Shown here: in pieces, positions 38,955-51,652 of the stretch
Numbering within the stretch: the first letter of the stretch is position 1
How the letters are laid out: every line of letters starts with the position of its first letter
DNA from: Styela clava
Lineage: Eukaryota; Chordata; Ascidiacea; Stolidobranchia; Styelidae
Assembly (NCBI RefSeq): GCF_964204865.1
Contig: NC_135263.1
Coordinates: 5,706,501-5,770,500 of the forward strand
Reading direction: 5' to 3'
DNA: 64,000 bases
Program-made: the position numbers and the translations under genes
The notes under the pieces: generated by a model
What the model was told of the DNA's origin: nothing
The model's input: the letters and a program-made list of their open reading frames with translations, nothing else
Database searches by the model: none

Positions 38955-39062
38955 GCTCCAATACGTAATTCTTTGTGGTACAATATCTTCGGAAGTGGTG
39001 CCTAAGAGGCATGGTTTCATGTTTTCTCGTGGCCTAACCTGGTACACGCCCTACTAGGGGGC
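38955..39062. repeat. Degenerate GGTACACA MITE copy
   Basis: Starts GGTGCTCCAATACG and ends TGGCCTAACCTGGTACACGC followed by CCTACTAGGGGGCC. It lies between the lipocalin gene and its decayed copy. Confidence 0.4.
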
Positions 39063-39343
39063 CGAATAAGCTATTGGGAGATCTAATTCTTTTTCAGTGT
39101 AATTTGAAATTATCGTGGGTCTTTGTAATTATCTTCTTCTTTTTTTAACTTACTAATGTTTTAATCATCTTGCCTACTTTCGTACTATTAAAGAATGTGG
39201 TGATAATTAACAAAATTTCTTGTGAATCTGTTAGTTTATTGATATATGGATTGGTACTAGTAAAAATTGAACCCCGTTTTTAATGTAATTAAGTTGGATC
39301 TGCAAAAACTCAAAAGTTTCGTCTCCATATTGTTATGTTTTAT

Positions 39344-41613
39344 TTACGCTTGACTCCAGTTTGTTTCCGAACACGTTGAAGCTTGAAAGTTGGCTGATAT
39401 TCCGACGTCATGAAGAACATTGATGAATGCCGCAACCTGTGACAAAGTAGGATTCGGACTGGGAAAATATCCCCAGATCATTCGATGTGCTGAAATATTT
39501 AAAAGATGGTACGGTTATTTTGTATATACCTATTCACAGACAACAAATTATTTTAATGCTATAAGCTAATATTTTATACCTTCATCAGCTAATAAGTTCG
39601 GCGGGCAGTCAAAAACGGCAAAATAATTTTCATAATCGGTCAGAAACGTGGGGTATCCCTCTGCTAAATACTCTTCTGTGAAAAACGAATACTGTATATT
39701 GCAGGTCAGTCATTTGAAAGAATGTATAATATATGATTAATAAAAAAAATTGAAAAAAAATACGATAACTTACCGATATCCAACAATACTTTGTCATGGA
39801 GTCCATTCATTTCACGATTAATCGCGGGTTGATCATTTTCTACAAAGAAGAGATTCGCATCATATGCGTAACCGTTGAGGGGTCATGCAAAATTTTTTAA
39901 ATGCTAGTTTGCGACGTTTGTTCTATTCTTGAACGATTTACTAAAACTGGATGTAATCTAGATTGCTATCAATAATCCTTTCACCAAATGAACCAAGATA
40001 GATGAGAATATGCAGTTATATAAATTGGATAACTTCGACACCTAAGTAAGTCCGAAGTGAGATTCTTTAGTATATTGTTAGATATTAGTGGCTGCCTCTA
40101 TTTGGCTTTGTTCGGGGCAAAAGCCCTCTCCCCCCAAAATATATATATAAATAAAATTTTGCGCTGGCCTTGGTTGGCTCAATGTGTAAATATATAACGT
40201 CATATTGAAACGATACAATAGCACAGTCTTACACAATTTGCGATTTAATGCAAACTAACATACCATTATCTGATTTGGTCAAATAATAAATTCCGTTCTC
40301 ACGTAAGCTAAAGCAAAGCCCAAGCTGAACAAATCTAGAATGAACGACGACATTATTAAATTATATTTACCAACAATAACATGATTATATGTATAGTTTA
40401 GAATTTAGATATTTCATTGAGTTTTGATGTACATCATCAATTATATTATTTATTTTAAATCTGAAATGAAATGTGAAAACAGCATTTTTTTTAAGAATCA
40501 ATCAATAAGACCGTTTTACCTGACACCTCGTTCTTTCACCAGCACCCCAAACCCGGATTCTGTAGCAGTAAAGTTGGTTAATCTAGCGCAAGGGATTATG
40601 GAGGCTACAGCATCATTTGTCTGTAGTCCGGTATACCACGTGGTTTTAGAAAGCTTCAAAGAAGAAAAGATTAATTTATATTAAATTAAATGACACGAAA
40701 TAGATCTATGAATCGTTGTTGTTGTTCTTCTTCTTGTTGATGTTATATTTGTGATGTGAAAATTTCGCTTTTCCCATTAATTACTAAATCAAATAGTGAA
40801 TATTTCCAGCGTTTAAAAAATTGTGGTTGTCAAAAATTTCTGTGGACTTTGTGGGATTCGTATTTTACTTTGAAGTTTTGTATGTTGACGTCATCAACAT
40901 TGAAAATTGCGCAAAGTTTGGCGGTTCCACGATCGTGAATCAGCGATATTGAGCTTAGCAAGTTCGGGAGTTTTTCGAAAATGCAGGCTACCCATAGCAA
41001 AACATATCACAGTTGTAACTCATTTGCTATATCGTTTCACATTGAGACAGGTCGACGCATGAATCATCATCGCTACAGGAACTGGAAAAGCGAGGACAGT
41101 TTGTGTACCGCCACTAAGAAGTCACGGTAGCAGCTCATTTAGGATATATATAGTTTTGTGGGTAAAAAAATCGTTTTGGTACTCGTGTACATGTATTTGA
41201 GCATTACTTTCATGTTCTTGATCAATTGTTATGAGTGCAGTTCATTGACGATTGCTTTAAAATGTGCTATTCCGTTGTCCTGGCCTACACTGTTTATTAC
41301 AAACAATATTCGAAATATCAAGTATTGTTGATAGGTTGGTAGTATTACGAGTGATAGTTTGGCACCCACAGCGTAACAAAGATTCTGATTTGAAATTTAG
41401 AAACATAATAGGTACATATAGTAAAAAGAGTTTTTTATCAAACAATCGTATAACTGAAATACCGATTCATACCACAAACGTTATTTATAACAAATTTACC
41501 TTGTGAGCGTCAATTTCCATTCTCACTTGAGGATAGCATTTCTGTAATTCCGATGCTGTCGATAATAAAGCATTTGATGCCAATAGCACAAGAAAGAACA
41601 AAATTAAAACCAT
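39344..41613 (-). CDS. Apolipoprotein D-type lipocalin, secreted
   Basis: Six exons (41613-41500, 40653-40520, 40307-40264, 39839-39774, 39675-39580, 39489-39344) join in phase to 199 residues, the usual size of secreted lipocalins, which carry small hydrophobic ligands in a beta-barrel. Residues 1-21 form a signal peptide. TTWY at 42-45 stands at the first lipocalin motif (normally GxW; here Gly is Thr), followed by PCARLTNF. FLTDYENYFAVFDC at 130-143 is the second motif (TDY) and is very close to apolipoprotein D (ATDYENYALVYSC). The C-terminal helix (NPTLSQVAAFINVLHDVGI) and final Cys follow apoD. Cysteines 26, 60, 143 and 191 match the two apoD disulfides (26-143, 60-191). Exons 2 and 3 were found only by phase and similarity, so their borders are less certain. 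Confidence 0.85.
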
Positions 41614-42302
41614 AATGGTTATTATAGAATCTTTTTCGTAGCGGTACTTTGTACACTTTTAGGCTATAGTAAAAGTATAAGTAAGAATCAGCGTGTTCTA
41701 TTTTCTACGTCTTGCTTCAAAACTAAAATAAGGTAATTGACTTTGGAAAAGTTAAATACATCAAAACGTATTTGCATATCTTTAGGAATCCAGACGTAAT
41801 TTAACTAAATCTGCTATGAACTTTGGAGAAATAGTAAAACCAACAAAACACATTTGAATACATCGTACCTCTTCACCCAGCCATGATGCAATTGCAAATG
41901 CAAAGTTTATTGATTTCAGTGTCTAAAGTACTCCAATGTGTAGTAGTTGTTCGTGATACGATTCCAATGTCTTATGAGGTAGCGTCTAACTCTAAGATGT
42001 ACGGTTTCTCATGTCACAACAAAAGTATATGGCAGAGTTGCCCGCTTGAGCAATGAAGTCAAATTGAATTTTACTCTACATTACATTTGGTATTGAAGGC
42101 AATATTAATATCATTTTTACAAATTTGTTGTTATACGAATATTGTCTCATCTCTTGACCAAACCCGGATTTGACTATCATAGTATTCAAATATTTTTTAA
42201 ATAGCACACTTCCGGCAATTTATAGAAAACGATTAAGGTTAATGTTGCCCGTATATAAATATTCAATTTTGTTACGTAATATATCATTATATGGCAGTGG
42301 TT

Positions 42303-44265
42303 CTCAACCGGGGGCCGATGGCCCCCTAAGGGGGCCACGAAGCAGTTCAAGAGGAGCCACGACACAAGACCAATAATAGATCATAAAGCAACTTAGTTTG
42401 CATACTTTTATTTTAAAATAAAATCTCCCGTTCAGGCGTTCACCGCAGTTTCATTACATGAATAGGTTATTTGCGATTTCAGGGTGAATTCACTTTCCCA
42501 TACGTGAATTGTTTCAACATATTGCCCACAATACGAAAATGGAACGACAGTCGCATTGGCGTTGGCTTCACCAAAGTAAATTGAGATGACAGAGTGAATG
42601 TAGCTATGAAGTGGCATTTCGTATTCTTAGTGCAACGGTACGACTTAACCGGAATACCGGTAGGTGCTCGCCACTAATACAGTCTAGTAATACTGTAATA
42701 ATTAGTTCAGAAGGTCCAATGTGCTGCAAAGACACACAAATAGGTTCGAAGTTCACGATGCAAACGAAGAGACTATCAAAATAGTGTAAAATCCACGCTT
42801 AAAGCAGATAAAATAAGAGCGACAAAATACGGTCCTTACCCAAAGCGTATATATAATACGCTTCTCGACCTCACCTATGTGCCAAATTTGTTTATATTCC
42901 CTTGTGATTTTATGTTGGGTTTTTATTCAAACTAAAAATCTTTTTTTTTCTTCTCCTTGTTCGGATATTCGCTTCTAAAATAAATATTAAAAAAATGTGA
43001 ATTTGTAAAAAGATGTGAAAATTATACTCTCTTTTACAGAATTTTAAACAAATCAAGTTAAATCAGCCAGGGAAACAAGCAGACAGAAGATACTTCAGCA
43101 AAACGCAAATTGAAAAAATACAGTGTTGACAAAGTGTCAATTCTACAAAAATCAGACAAAGAAAGTCTGGTTCAAAGTATGTGAACAAGTTTAGACAATC
43201 CATATTTTTTCCAGTGAAAAGATTTTGCAAAAAGAAATCTAGATTTGAAACAATCATATTTATATTTGCATTTGGGAGATGCACACAGTCTTGCAATACT
43301 CCACGTAAAATATATTTTATGGTGATAAGAAAACAGCGCCATCTTGAGTACATAAATAAATTTTATTGGTGTTTGTTCAGAATACCTCGCATTGTTAGGC
43401 GTTCGCAGTTTACAAAACACAGTTTTATACCTGATAATGCCAAGTATGCGCTTTGAAAAGATTATTAACGTATACGTCATTTGAATCAAAACTTATTGAC
43501 GAAGTGTTAATAGTTGCACAGAAAATTGCATTCCCTACATGAGGAATAAATTTGAGATGTGATTTTATCAATAAATATGTTAAAAATGCATGATAAATAA
43601 AACTTTTTAGTATCTTGAGCGTATTATTTTCTATTTTCTAATTCATACGAGCTCTGGAATAACGAGATGAAATAGTGAAAAAAAAGATCTGAATTTTAGG
43701 AAAATATTTGGAATTGTGTAAGCAAGCGACAGCGCAAGGAAATAAACGAATTATACCGATCACTATAATCAAGGTAGGTTGCTTTGTGGATAATATGATT
43801 ATTATACTAAAGTATAAAGTAATACTGCATTTCTGAGTTATTCATATATATTAATTATTAATATATATATATAGCAAAATGAGCCAAATAAAAATAGTAA
43901 AAACGATAGGAGCCAAAACTATCTGTAACTGCAGCACAAAGATTTTTTTTCGCGTGCTCAACTCGAGGGTGTGATGTAGGTTTGGCTCCATTATCAGTCA
44001 TCTTTTAAAATAACAATCTTGACTTTACAGCATTAATATAGATTGACAATACTTTCGATTGTACACGAATTGTAAACAATGGAAATTCCCAAATCGTTCT
44101 TAAAGGAGATTAAATCTTCAGATTGCGGTTTACTCAATTTTCTACGTAAAAGTTGGCTACCATGGTTGCCATATTCCAATAAAAATTAAAAAACGCTTAT
44201 GGCAAATCGTATTTATAAAGCTTCCGTGGTAAATATCACCATTTTGCTTTTGAGCTGCCGATGAA
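42303..44265. other. Interior of the hAT-bounded segment, left part; no gene seen
   Basis: Overlapping frames on both strands at 43063-43489 resemble nothing I know and lack splice or start context. The nearest coding sequence is the ten-cysteine gene at 44266. Confidence 0.4.
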
Positions 44266-45492
44266 ATGAAACGGTTTATTCATTTTCTTGTCTGGCTGTG
44301 TGTTGGCCCAGCCTTCTGCTCGGCGGGAGGTCCACCAAGACGGGATAAAGCGCCACCACCACCACCACCAGAATGCCAACTTAAAAGACCACCGTAAGTG
44401 AACTGCGATTGCTTATATTTTTTAAGCGTAGTTATATTTTTATAATATTGTAATTATAATTTCTTGGTAATCTAATTCACCCATATCCGTTTCAATGTAA
44501 GTCAAATTGTCATTAATACGAATTCGTTTATATATATATAGAAAAGTCGTTTAAAAAAAAATTAAACAAGAGGTCCTGTCATATAATTATTTTTGATTCA
44601 TTTCACCTTTTTCTAAATATTTTCTATAAATTATTTTAGATTGAACAATCCGGATCCCTGTCCCATGCATGTCTATTGGGAACACAGATGTTTGCCTCCG
44701 AAACCATGTTTATTTACAATTAAGAAAGGGATTGTAAGAGAAAAAGGCGTGAAACATTACGTGAAACTGTCTCTTCCAGTAACACACTTATCTCGAGAAT
44801 GCAAGTATGTGGAATATCTGATTTATTGAATGAAATTTCAAAAGTTGCATGTTAGTAAATATTCTTCGATGTTACAATTTTAATAAGACAGCTGAAAAAT
44901 CTACGTTACATATTTAAAGTATAATTTCACATCACACAAATTCGTTACACTCGCAGAAAATTAAATTGTATTAATCTAATTTTATTTTCAGAAAATATGG
45001 CAAAATATGCAGTCCTGGAAAAAAATATTGCACATGCCAGCACAAGGGAGAGTGGGTTAAGATAAAGGCTTGGGTACTTTGGAAAAAGAACAATTTTCAT
45101 ATTTCTGCTCTCAAAAAAGTTGAAGCGCTAGTAAGTTAATGACAGGGGCAAAGCCTGACAAGATTGATTAAAATTATCCTGGCAGATATTGTAATGGCTT
45201 CTGTTTTCAAAATAGAGTTTGCTTGCAACATTGGTCTTAAAAATGGCTATTCAATGTATCACTAATAAATACTTCGCCATGTAATAAATCACTGTCAACG
45301 GAAACCGAATTCGATTGCAACAGAAGCCACTTATCATACATGTGATATAATACTAAGATTTAATACTTTATCTGAGACTTATGAGACTTATCTGAGCTTA
45401 TCCATTCACATTTCATTTCTTTTAATATTATTTTATAGGTCCCGGGTGGATGTATGTGTGCAAGGAGAAACATAGTATCTTTCGTACCATAA
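44266..45492 (+). CDS. Secreted ten-cysteine protein, copy 1, unknown family
   Basis: Four exons (44266-44393, 44640-44804, 44992-45130, 45439-45492) with phases 2, 2, 0 give 161 residues. Residues 1-20 are a signal peptide ending FCSA; then come a basic segment (PPRRDK) and six prolines (30-35). The mature part has ten Cys at 37, 50, 60, 66, 97, 104, 111, 113, 149 and 151, including CLFTIKKG at 66-73, CTC at 111-113 and the terminal PGGCMCA. The second half is Lys/Trp-rich (WVKIKAWVLWKK). I recognise no named family. The closing GGCxC after a beta-strand-like stretch recalls cystine-knot cytokines such as IL-17 (VGCTC), but the rest does not clearly align. An ATG AAA TGA mini-frame at 44261 overlaps the start codon. 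AATAAA lies near 45544. Confidence 0.8.
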
Positions 45493-48205
45493 TATCTTTT
45501 TTATCGTAAATCATATTATGGAAAAAGCGATTTATCAAGTTGACAATAAATAAATTGCTATCGATGCATTTTTATTATTTATGCCATTCATGTGGATCAG
45601 TATTCAATTTGGGGAATTTCGCACCATTTTATTAGAAATGATGAAGAGTTCATATCAGTAAAGTTATCACATCACGACTGCGACGATATTTCCGTGATAT
45701 ATGATTTATTCAGACAGCTGAAACTTAAATACAATTCAAAACTAGATACAGAATTCAAAGTATAAATGCAACATGTCGTAGAAACGAAGGACATGAATAA
45801 CGAATAGCGTATTGAGTTATCCTTATCATTTTGAAATTGCGCGGTTAATAGTTAGGGTTCTCCACTGAACAAATCATCAACCCAAACAACCCCCTCTCAA
45901 GATCAAATTTGCCGAACTTGGAAGATTACTAATCTTCTGAATACATAGAAGCTGAGATGTGCACTTGTTAAAAAAAAAAACGGAAAAAAAAATTTAGATC
46001 ACAACATTAATAATTAAATATATATAGGGGGTAAAACGTTTTAAATATAACTAAAATTGCCAATGTGTTTAGCTATGAATGGGACACAAGCCATGCACCC
46101 TTTTGTGGAGTAAAGAATTGTATAAAGCGTCTAGTTTTTCAGATGAAAAAAATTAATAAAGTTGAAAATAAAGACTAGCACTGAATAAACTTCTTTTATG
46201 TAAAATCATCAATAGAGCAATCATCCAATGCTTGGGTACTTCTTCTTCAAGAAAGAGTTCCCTAAGAGAGAGTAGTTTGTGCGTTAGACTAATGTGTGGG
46301 GTGGTGCCGAGTCAGCTAGAGTCCAGTGGTTCCCAACCTTTTTTAAAACACTTAAATTTTGTCAAAAAATAAATTTCGTAAAATCTCGCACCGAGGATAT
46401 GCTCAAATACTAAAAGGCATGTAGTGCTTCTATTGCCGCAAAATTAAATTATAAATACAAAAAAAAATCTACAATATTATTAAGCAACATTTCAGTATCA
46501 AATACAAAATAAACAAAAAAATCCACTAGAAAATAAAATCACCTTTATGTTTAGATTGAAAAACAAAACAATAACGAGCAATCCAGTTTTCGGTCGCGAC
46601 CCGAAGGTTCGGGAAAATGAATTAGTCCATTTTACTCTACTAGGGTGATTATGCGCATGTGGGTTTCTTGACTCATGTTATTCTTTTCGTTTAATTATTC
46701 AAATAACCAAACTTAGCTTACAAAAATTCATATTGAACAAATAGGAAATAATTTTCCCTAATCCCCAGCCGAAGACGTGGGTTTCAATTAAATGACGACA
46801 TACCTAAAGACATCATTTGATATTAAACTGGTTAAAAAGTTGTGCACAGTTTTCGACTACAGCGCCGTCAAAATAGCATTTTGGCGTACTCTTATTTCTT
46901 TACGCAGCTGATAGCTTATTTAAAATTCATAATATGTTAGGATAAGTTTAATAGGTTTAAATTGGCCATAAACTGTGGCATTCAAAAATAATGACTATTG
47001 GTGAACTTTTCATCATTTTGTAATGACACATAACGATCTATCTATATATACAAGCAATGTATACACAGCAACAAAAGTGGCAGAGATAAATACAGTTTTA
47101 GCGAAATACAGAATATAAAAACGATAGCTTTTGTCTGCATTTGCTTTGTAAAAAATACAAGAAAATTTGAAATCAGGAAATTATTATTTTAAGCATACAT
47201 TTTTAGGTGAAAATAACGCATGAGTTTTATAATGAGGAATATTTTTGAACGTAGATACGTAGATAAAGACATAGTTTGTTTGATGCTAATCAATAGAAAC
47301 TTCCTTCTGGATATATATTGCATATTTAAGCAGTACAGGAAAATATATTTGCAAGCATCATCTTTATTTAAATAATAGTCATGGTTTCAGGAAATCTTAA
47401 AATGCTAAAAAAAATGATCTTATTGTGCGAAAATGGCGAAACTAAAGAATAAAATGGTGGAACGATATCGGCTTTAAAAGAATAACAGTATTAGTGAAAT
47501 TTTGGGTTTGCGCAAGGCAGTTCTTGGATCAGCGAACTAGTTCTTAATTTTTGTTTTGTCCCTGTTCTGAAATCTGTTGATAGCGAGTTTTACAAAAAAA
47601 AAAAATGTTTTCAAAATTTCGAATCCCACCACTCACTGACGGGGATATCATCAGAAATACTATTGTGACAAAACAAGTTGAATGGGCGAAATATACATGG
47701 CTGTGCTTTTAAAGTTTTTCGTTATTTGAATACGGTTAACACGGATAATTTACCAAATTACTGTTCTGGTTTTTACCAATACGACCATTATCTAGAATAG
47801 ATAATAAAATAAATGTGTGCCGTATACTGGAGTGAAAAAAATATTTAACTAAAATTATTAAAATCGAAACCGCGTGGCATTTGTTTTAGTTTTAATTTAG
47901 CATGCGTTAACAGCAATGCCGCAAGCAAAGATTCCCGGAATATATTCCTCCGATCAAATGAACGTTGCAGTATTATCGCATGTCAGCAGCAATTGTCATA
48001 ACATTGGAAATTCCCATTCTTCCATTAATTCTACTTATAATACCGCTCCATCTGTAACAAGTACAAGTGTTATAAAGATGTTCCCGAAATTGTTTTTCAG
48101 CCTTTAACAATCGTGACGAAAATAGGTTTTTGTGGTTTTTTAAGAATTTATATAATCTGGGTTATGACTGCCGAAGTCATCAGTTGCTGAATTTGCTGCG
48201 TTACA
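45493..48205. other. Spacer between the two ten-cysteine genes
   Basis: No gene is supported. A hAT-type left end (CAGTGGTTCCCAACC) starts at 46324 without a detectable partner; a GGTCGCGACCCGAAGG segment near 46594 may belong to it. The remainder is AT-rich. Confidence 0.4.
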
Positions 48206-49390
48206 ATGAAATTTGCAGTTTTTTGTATTGTACTTGTTTGTGTGACTGCGGGTTGGTCTGTGCCGCCTGACGAACCCAAAGACGTGCCCCCCCTGCCTGT
48301 TCTTCCGCCGTGCAAACTCAAAAATCCACCGTGAGTATATACTGTCAAAAATATTGGCACCTAATATTTTGTCTTTCTAATATTTATGAATATTTTATAT
48401 TTGTAATGAAATTTTGCTTCAGATGGAAAAATCCAGAACTTTGTAGAGAAAAGAAAAAGTCTAAATGTTCTCCGAGAACTTGCCTCTTTACAATAAAGAA
48501 GGGATACATTTACATAAATCAAAAAAAGGTGGAGGTTAAAGTTACGAAACCGAAAACCATAAAAGTTGTTGAGTGTCGGTAGGTTAAATCCATGTATTGT
48601 GATATTACCTACATATGTGAATGAAGGTAGAGAATAATTCATGAATTGGTAACTCGGTACTTAGGATTGGCCAACGGTATTTCGACATGATTTTATCACT
48701 TCCATTTATGACTGGCCTTATCTGTCAACCTTTTGATAAAGGTTGATCTTGATTTTTACCCAATCCAGGTGTAATTAATCGGACAGAACGAACCGCAGAC
48801 AATTTAGATAAATCTAATGGCAAAAATATTCTACTACTAGAGAAAAGATGGAATTAAATGACTTAAATATGCCGAAAAATGTTTTGATTAATTAATCGAC
48901 ATCGCTATATTATTCGTACAAATATTTGATAATATACGAAAGAGTGCTACTTTATAGAATGTAATTAAATTATTTTTCAAAATATATGAATAAAAATAAT
49001 TACAGGAACTATCTGAATAAATGCAGCAACGAGATTTCCTTCCCATGTAGATGCAAATATATGGGGAAAAGAATCTTTGAAGACTTGTATATCGCAAAGA
49101 AAATTGAAGGAAAATGGAAATCTGTTAAAACTTGGGTTCAAGTCAATGTAAGTCTTGTGAATGTCATCATTTCAATGCAGATTTCGTAACAAATATAAAG
49201 TCCATTAATGGCTTAAGCAGTGCACATTTTGACGCAATTAAAAACAACACAAATATCTAGACAAAATGTAATAACTTCACAAACTTAATATAAATTGATT
49301 AATTTGAATTGTATAACTGAAAATAATATTTCCTTATCATAGATTCCTGGTGGATGCAGATGTGCCGAAGCGAACAGAATTATAACATAG
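48206..49390 (+). CDS. Secreted ten-cysteine protein, copy 2, unknown family
   Basis: Four exons (48206-48330, 48423-48578, 49006-49147, 49343-49390) with the same phases 2, 2, 0 as copy 1 give 156 residues. A signal peptide covers about residues 1-18, followed by an acidic, Pro-rich leader. Ten Cys lie at 36, 49, 57, 62, 93, 100, 108, 110, 146 and 148. Their gaps (13, 8, 5, 31, 7, 8, 2, 36, 2) almost equal those of copy 1 (13, 10, 6, 31, 7, 7, 2, 36, 2), although little else is conserved beyond PPC-LK-PP, CLFTIKKG, EC and PGGCxCA. This pattern suggests an old duplication under selection for the fold with fast change of the surface. It is basic overall. No poly-proline run is present, unlike copy 1. 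AATAAA occurs near 49467. Confidence 0.82.
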
Positions 49391-50977
49391 CGTCATAGAT
49401 GGAGCACCGGACGCACGCAGAGAAAATGTCAAAATGATACGCTTAAAATAAAATTATCTCTGCAGCAATAAAGATTCGTTATTTTTGTTTCAAGCTGAAA
49501 CTGTATCAGTAATTAATTAGAGTTTGATATGTTGCCTATTAAAAACGTTGGATGGGTTTTCGCTTAACATATTCAGCAGAAATCCAGTTTTCTGTTAATT
49601 TGTCGGTAGGTAACGTTGTGCGACGCCTAGCAATAATAAATATAACAAGCTTTAATATTTTCAATATCTACAATTACATCATAATCGATAATATACAATT
49701 TTCATACCAATCTGAATATATTGGATGCCATCTGAAGTACTTCACGAATCACGAATTTGGGGTTTCATGTTGCAGTTGTTAGAAAATGTTGTTTCATAGA
49801 TCGAGTGCTGTTATGCTGGAGAAACCAGGATCACAATAAGCGATGTCAAGTGATCCAACCACCTATTTCAAATTCGTATATTTATTTTCAAAATGCTCTC
49901 CTAATACATTCGCGCACATATATTGTTTAGGATTAGGATTTAGTTCAAGTATAAAAATAGAGGCCAATGCGATGCGTTTCTAATTTCCAAGGTATAAAAT
50001 TTATAGGCAAATTATAGCAAACAAAACACACCAAAAGTATTATATTTATGTAGTGCGCATCGTCACACTCTCTCAAATTATTAGACAGACATAGCCTAAG
50101 ATTTATAGTTATAACCGAATTGAATCCCTCCGTCAAACAAATCAAGTCATTTTTATTTTCTGCGTGTTTAATACAAAGATAAAGTATATTTTGCAATGTT
50201 CTTAAAATTTGATCAAAATGACATTTACAAAAATATATTTCCTCAAATCATATGTTATAATATAGAAAGTCATAATCGTTTTATTAAAATGATGACAGAA
50301 AATATAATCTCACCTGTCGGATAAAAGCTTTCCAGTAACCCTTTCATAAACTTCTGTAGCAATCTTAAAAGCTTAGCAGGATCTTGCCAAGCCCAAAGCG
50401 TATATATAATATAATGTTGTTCTTACCCAGCGACAGCAGAAGCAAGAAGGACGAAGGGTGCGAACTGCAGCCTGTTCACATATGCAGTGGTGGTTGGAGT
50501 CGAGTAACTGAAACCAACTGTCGGGCGAATTAGGGCTCAGACTCCACACACCAATGCATATGCAATAACCAGACAAGAAATATAAATAAAATAATACACA
50601 ATAAAAAATAGTACAACTCCAGTCCCGCCACATTAGCCACTACATAGCATGAAAGCTTCTTCACTGATAGTAGGCCTATGACTTGCCACAACCCATCTGG
50701 CTTTTCTGATCTTGTCACCATCAAAACAAAATCTAAAAACCGTTTTGATGTTGACAGTGACATTCGTCTCTGGCTGTATCAAAGACTGTGCCCCATATAA
50801 GAAACCTTGCAAGGCAGTCCCAATTGCAAGATTCCCATTGATTGTATATATACTAAAAAGCTTGGACTTCTTTTTGTCTCTATATAGTTTGAGTTTTCTT
50901 GGATGGTGAACAGGGGAGCCACGAGTGCAATAAGGCGCCAGAAGGGGGCCACGAGCCATAAAAGATTGGGAACCACT
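49391..50977. other. Interior of the hAT-bounded segment, right part
   Basis: Contains no recognisable gene. Minus-strand frames at 50373-51042 run through the terminus itself and are probably old transposon sequence rather than host genes. Confidence 0.4.
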
Positions 50978-51124
50978 GTTATATGGCATCCATTGGTGAG
51001 GATGTGCAGACGTAGAGTAACGCATAAATCCGTTGCATACACTTATTTACAAGCAGGTAATATTGACGAACAAATTTTGAATGACAGAAACTAAAAAAAT
51101 TATTTACACAACAATAATTACTTA

Positions 51125-51156
51125 ACGCACGCACACACACACACAAACACACAATC
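51125..51156. repeat. CA-rich microsatellite
   Basis: An almost uninterrupted run of CA dinucleotides lies just right of the hAT-bounded segment. Confidence 0.7.
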
Positions 51157-51652
51157 GGGAGTGTAAAAAGCGAGACCTAAAATAAATTACTCTGTAAGAA
51201 GAAAAATATACAAACAAATAAAAAAACAATGAATAAATCCTTTTGCCACACCAAATTAATAATATTATGAGGATTGCTGAATTGGATACCGAATTAGTCA
51301 AAAAGAGTTATGTACTGTGGATAGAAAATAAATATTCCTAAAAAAACATCGTCAAGCTGATTTTAATTGGAGTCACCTAATGCCGAATTGCCCAATCCGA
51401 ATTGCCAGGTTGAATGCATGGAGAGGTGGGCTAGACTTGCTTCACTCACCAGATAGAAGAAAAACCTATCCAAATTAACTCCAAATTATTTTAAATACTA
51501 TTATTCAATAAAAGTGCCGGTAATTAAAATTAAGTAAGACACTGTAACACAGCCATGTTGCTGCTTCATCGTTAAGTTTTGTTCAAGATACCCTATTTCA
51601 GTGAATTTATGATAAAATATTTCATACATATTAATTATTATATACGTTTCAG

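Larger units (their letters stand above)
42295..50978. mobile_element. 8.7-kb segment with hAT-type termini and an 8-bp target duplication, carrying two secreted-protein genes
   Basis: The left end CAGTGGTTCTCAACC at 42295 and the right end GATTGGGAACCACTG at 50978 are inverted. Both are followed inward by the same subterminal motif (GGGGGCCACGA, and GGAGCCACGA further in). Outside both ends is the identical 8-mer TTATATGG (42287-42294 and 50979-50986), the expected hAT target duplication. I see no transposase or BED finger inside. The interior holds two paralogous genes (44266-45492 and 48206-49390), and the motif CCCAAAGCGTATATATAAT occurs near both ends (about 42839 and 50391). Either a non-autonomous hAT mobilised the gene pair, or later DNA expanded a shorter element. 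Confidence 0.7.

Noticed and set aside
42960-43489. Overlapping open frames on both strands inside the hAT-bounded segment, one with several Cys
   Set aside because: No start context, splice pairing or family resemblance. Both strands are open over the same bases, which is common in AT-rich DNA.
46324-46620. hAT left end CAGTGGTTCCCAACC as an alternative boundary for the large segment
   Set aside because: Its flanking 8-mer CTAGAGTC does not recur at any right end, while the 42295/50978 pair has a perfect duplication.
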